The position numbers and the translations under genes are program-made. Below, in pieces: positions 58,662 to 60,000 of a stretch of DNA of 60,000 bases. Below the pieces are notes generated by a model. It ran no database searches and was not told the origin of the DNA. It was given only the letters and a program-made list of their open reading frames with translations. This DNA comes from Takakia lepidozioides. Lineage: Eukaryota; Streptophyta; Takakiopsida; Takakiales; Takakiaceae. Location: positions 28,398,001 to 28,458,000 of the forward strand of contig CM060731.1 of the NCBI GenBank assembly GCA_030704615.1, read 5' to 3'. How positions within the stretch are numbered: the first letter of the stretch is position 1; each line of letters begins with the position of its first letter.

Positions 58662-58666
58662 ACATA

Positions 58667-58770
58667 CCACAGCGTGTCACAGCCTATCACAGCTTACCAC
58701 AGTGCATCACAGCCTATCACAGGGTAACACAGTATAACACAGCCTGTCACAGCTCAACACAGCCTACTAA
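58667..58770 (+). repeat. Decamer repeat, right part, resuming after the nested insertion
   Basis: About ten YACAGCNNNN decamers (CACAGCCTAT, CACAGCTTAC, CACAGTGCAT) continue the tract interrupted at 51,641. In the integrase-ORF frame it is open and carries on to TGA at 58,958-58,960. Confidence 0.85.
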
Positions 58771-58824
58771 AGTTACACCATCCATAGAATCAGTGGCAAG
58801 TGGACACATAATAACTTCAGGAAA

Positions 58825-60000
58825 ATGGATGACGGAAGAGGAAACGGAAATTACTTTAAAAATAGACACGTGGAGGTCAGGGTGCGACACACAGCAAAGA
58901 ATGAAGTGCAAGGACAGGTGTCAAAAAGAAAAAGGAAAGAACGGCCGTCAAATGGGATGAAAGGCGGGCCCATTAATGAATACGGAAAAAGGGAAACGGA
59001 ACGAACGGCAAGTACAGAAAAGCTGAATTCATGTCGCATGTGTGATCCTAGTGGACTATCCAACAGGGAAAGTCCACTAAAGAAGATAAAAGTTAAAATC
59101 CAGTCACAGCAGATACAGCCAATAGAAAACCAGAGAAATGATCAAGAAAATGGAAGAAAATTGGGCGCAAGAGGCGGCGTCGTTCTGAGTAACGGGCGTC
59201 TCGACAGGACAGGCCATAAATGCTATAACTTGGAAACTATGGAGGAACTAACAGACTATACGCTCGCAATATTACTTACGCAGTGGCATAGACACGAAAC
59301 GACAAAGCAGAGCTTTTCTCTTGAGCAATGCTTGCAAGCCCCGCAGGCTTACAAGAGATTACCCATAGCTTTCTGCGGCAACCATACGTTTCTGCTTTGT
59401 GCACTACAGGCATTCCTGCAGTTGTTACAGCCAAAGCAGTTCTGTGAGTCTAAGATGAAGAGAGTGAGAGGAATGGAGGAAATCAGGGTGAAGAGCACCA
59501 CAATTCTGCAGAAACAAACGATGGCTACCCCACAGGCGATAAAGATACTGGAGGAGCTGAGATTGGAAGGATTGCAAAGCCTAGATTGGACACTACACCA
59601 TAGACAGTACATGTTACAATTTTTGCAGAACTTTGAGCCAAGGACAGGAACAACAACGGTGAAGGGAGTTGAATTAATGATTACTCCCCTATACCTCCAG
59701 CAATTGTTTCAATTGCCAGCAGGTCAGGTGCATGTGGGGGAACATAGGGCAAGACTGCAAATAGGGGACTTATTCCAAGAAGGGAGTTTCTTTAAAACTC
59801 AGGGTTATGCTTGTACCAAAGCTGTGTACCCAGGGTTAAAAGAGATAGGCCAGGTATTGAACGTTCTGTTTGCCCTGAAACAGAACCAACAATATTTGAG
59901 CAGATCCTTCACGGAGGAAATACTCAAAGGCCTGAAGGGACAAGAGGTACAATGGGCGGACATAATGTACAACGCACTAGTAGAGGAGATGAAAAGATTA
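58825..60000 (+). CDS. Unrecognised 3' ORF of the Athila/Tat-like element (partial)
   Basis: Open for 392 codons from ATG 58,825 to the window end with no stop; the frame is free from 58,771. A second candidate start, 58,957, overlaps the stop of the integrase frame as ATGA. The first ~140 residues are basic and polar. From 59,239 the sequence is leucine/glutamine-rich and helical (TDYTLAILLTQWHRHE, CALQAFLQLLQ), followed by TVKGVELMITPLYLQQLFQL and LKGQEVQWADIMYNALVEEM. This recalls the putative plant transposon protein domain in Athila-type ORFs (a VRGxxVxFTPxxIxxLLGLP-like stretch), but the resemblance is weak. No signal peptide or clear transmembrane helix is visible, so an envelope function is not supported. 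Confidence 0.6.
   Translation, partial: MDDGRGNGNYFKNRHVEVRVRHTAKNEVQGQVSKRKRKERPSNGMKGGPINEYGKRETERTASTEKLNSCRMCDPSGLSNRESPLKKIKVKIQSQQIQPIENQRNDQENGRKLGARGGVVLSNGRLDRTGHKCYNLETMEELTDYTLAILLTQWHRHETTKQSFSLEQCLQAPQAYKRLPIAFCGNHTFLLCALQAFLQLLQPKQFCESKMKRVRGMEEIRVKSTTILQKQTMATPQAIKILEELRLEGLQSLDWTLHHRQYMLQFLQNFEPRTGTTTVKGVELMITPLYLQQLFQLPAGQVHVGEHRARLQIGDLFQEGSFFKTQGYACTKAVYPGLKEIGQVLNVLFALKQNQQYLSRSFTEEILKGLKGQEVQWADIMYNALVEEMKRL

Larger units (their letters stand above)
43692..60000 (+). mobile_element. Athila/Tat-like Ty3 LTR retrotransposon, 3' end beyond the window
   Basis: Order on the plus strand: 5' LTR (43,692-44,657), PBS (44,660), extra 5' ORF (44,550-45,245), gag-PR-RT (45,267-49,072), RT-RNase H-integrase (to 51,683), repeat-coded tail, nested chromovirus (51,642-58,661), tail continuation and a 3' ORF running off the window. 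The FLDD reverse transcriptase active site, absence of a chromodomain, PBS type and extra ORF downstream of integrase favour the Athila/Tat branch. The 3' LTR is outside the window. Confidence 0.75.

Noticed and set aside
58825-60000. Envelope-like gene
   Set aside because: No signal peptide, furin-like site or clear transmembrane segment is visible in the part present.

Overview
The window reads as nuclear DNA of a streptophyte, most likely a charophyte alga such as Chara. The host genes are plant-like: a RING1-type Polycomb protein with RING and RAWUL domains, chaperonin subunit CCT7/eta, the small mitochondrial ATP synthase subunit e and a trihelix/Myb-SANT-like factor. Introns are long and much of the rest is decayed or recent transposon. 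The Chara assignment is an inference from gene content and style.

Layout, left to right. 1-1650: the 5' end of an old Ty3/gypsy chromovirus (minus strand). 1.7-6.6 kb: repeats, hairpin-forming AT/GC tracts and the 3' end of a LINE ORF2. 6.7-7.6 kb: ATP synthase subunit e (three exons, +). 8.8-9.4 kb: small duplications and a MITE-like element. 9.6-16.2 kb: RING1 (minus, at least 11 exons). 16.2-18.9 kb: LINE remnants. 18.9-22.05 kb: trihelix-like gene (+, four exons). 24.25-31.52 kb: CCT7 (minus, 13 coding exons, 562 aa), with two apparent GC-AG introns and a ~270 bp tandem array in intron 11. 31.9-33.5 kb: foldback repeats and a decayed Crypton-type tyrosine recombinase. 34.3-34.7 kb: fragment resembling the PDF motif of organellar ssDNA-binding proteins. 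34.9-38.9 kb: CACTA (En/Spm) transposase, minus. 38.95-41.9 kb: divergent unknown gene with two in-frame TAG codons, split by a LINE fragment. 41.9-43.4 kb: degenerate gene resembling a beta-class DNA methyltransferase. 43.39-43.69 kb: 95 bp palindromic tandem repeat.

43.69 kb to the right edge: one large Athila/Tat-like Ty3 retrotransposon (+) with a 5' LTR, PBS, an extra 5' ORF, gag-protease-RT-RNase H-integrase, a repeat-coded tail and a further 3' ORF. A complete young 7,020 bp chromovirus (51,642-58,661, minus) sits inside the repeat-coded tail. It has a 5 bp target duplication ACATA, two LTRs differing at two positions, a primer binding site, and one intact gag-pol ORF with a C-terminal chromodomain.

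The host genes are independent eukaryotic genes, not an operon. The most unusual material is the retrotransposon architecture (a 5' ORF that starts in the LTR and reads through the PBS, and an ATGA stop/start junction to a 3' ORF), the methyltransferase-like gene, the Crypton remnant, and the divergent gene next to the CACTA transposase. Exon boundaries were placed by hand from GT/AG sites, codon phase and family conservation. No alignment or database search was run.
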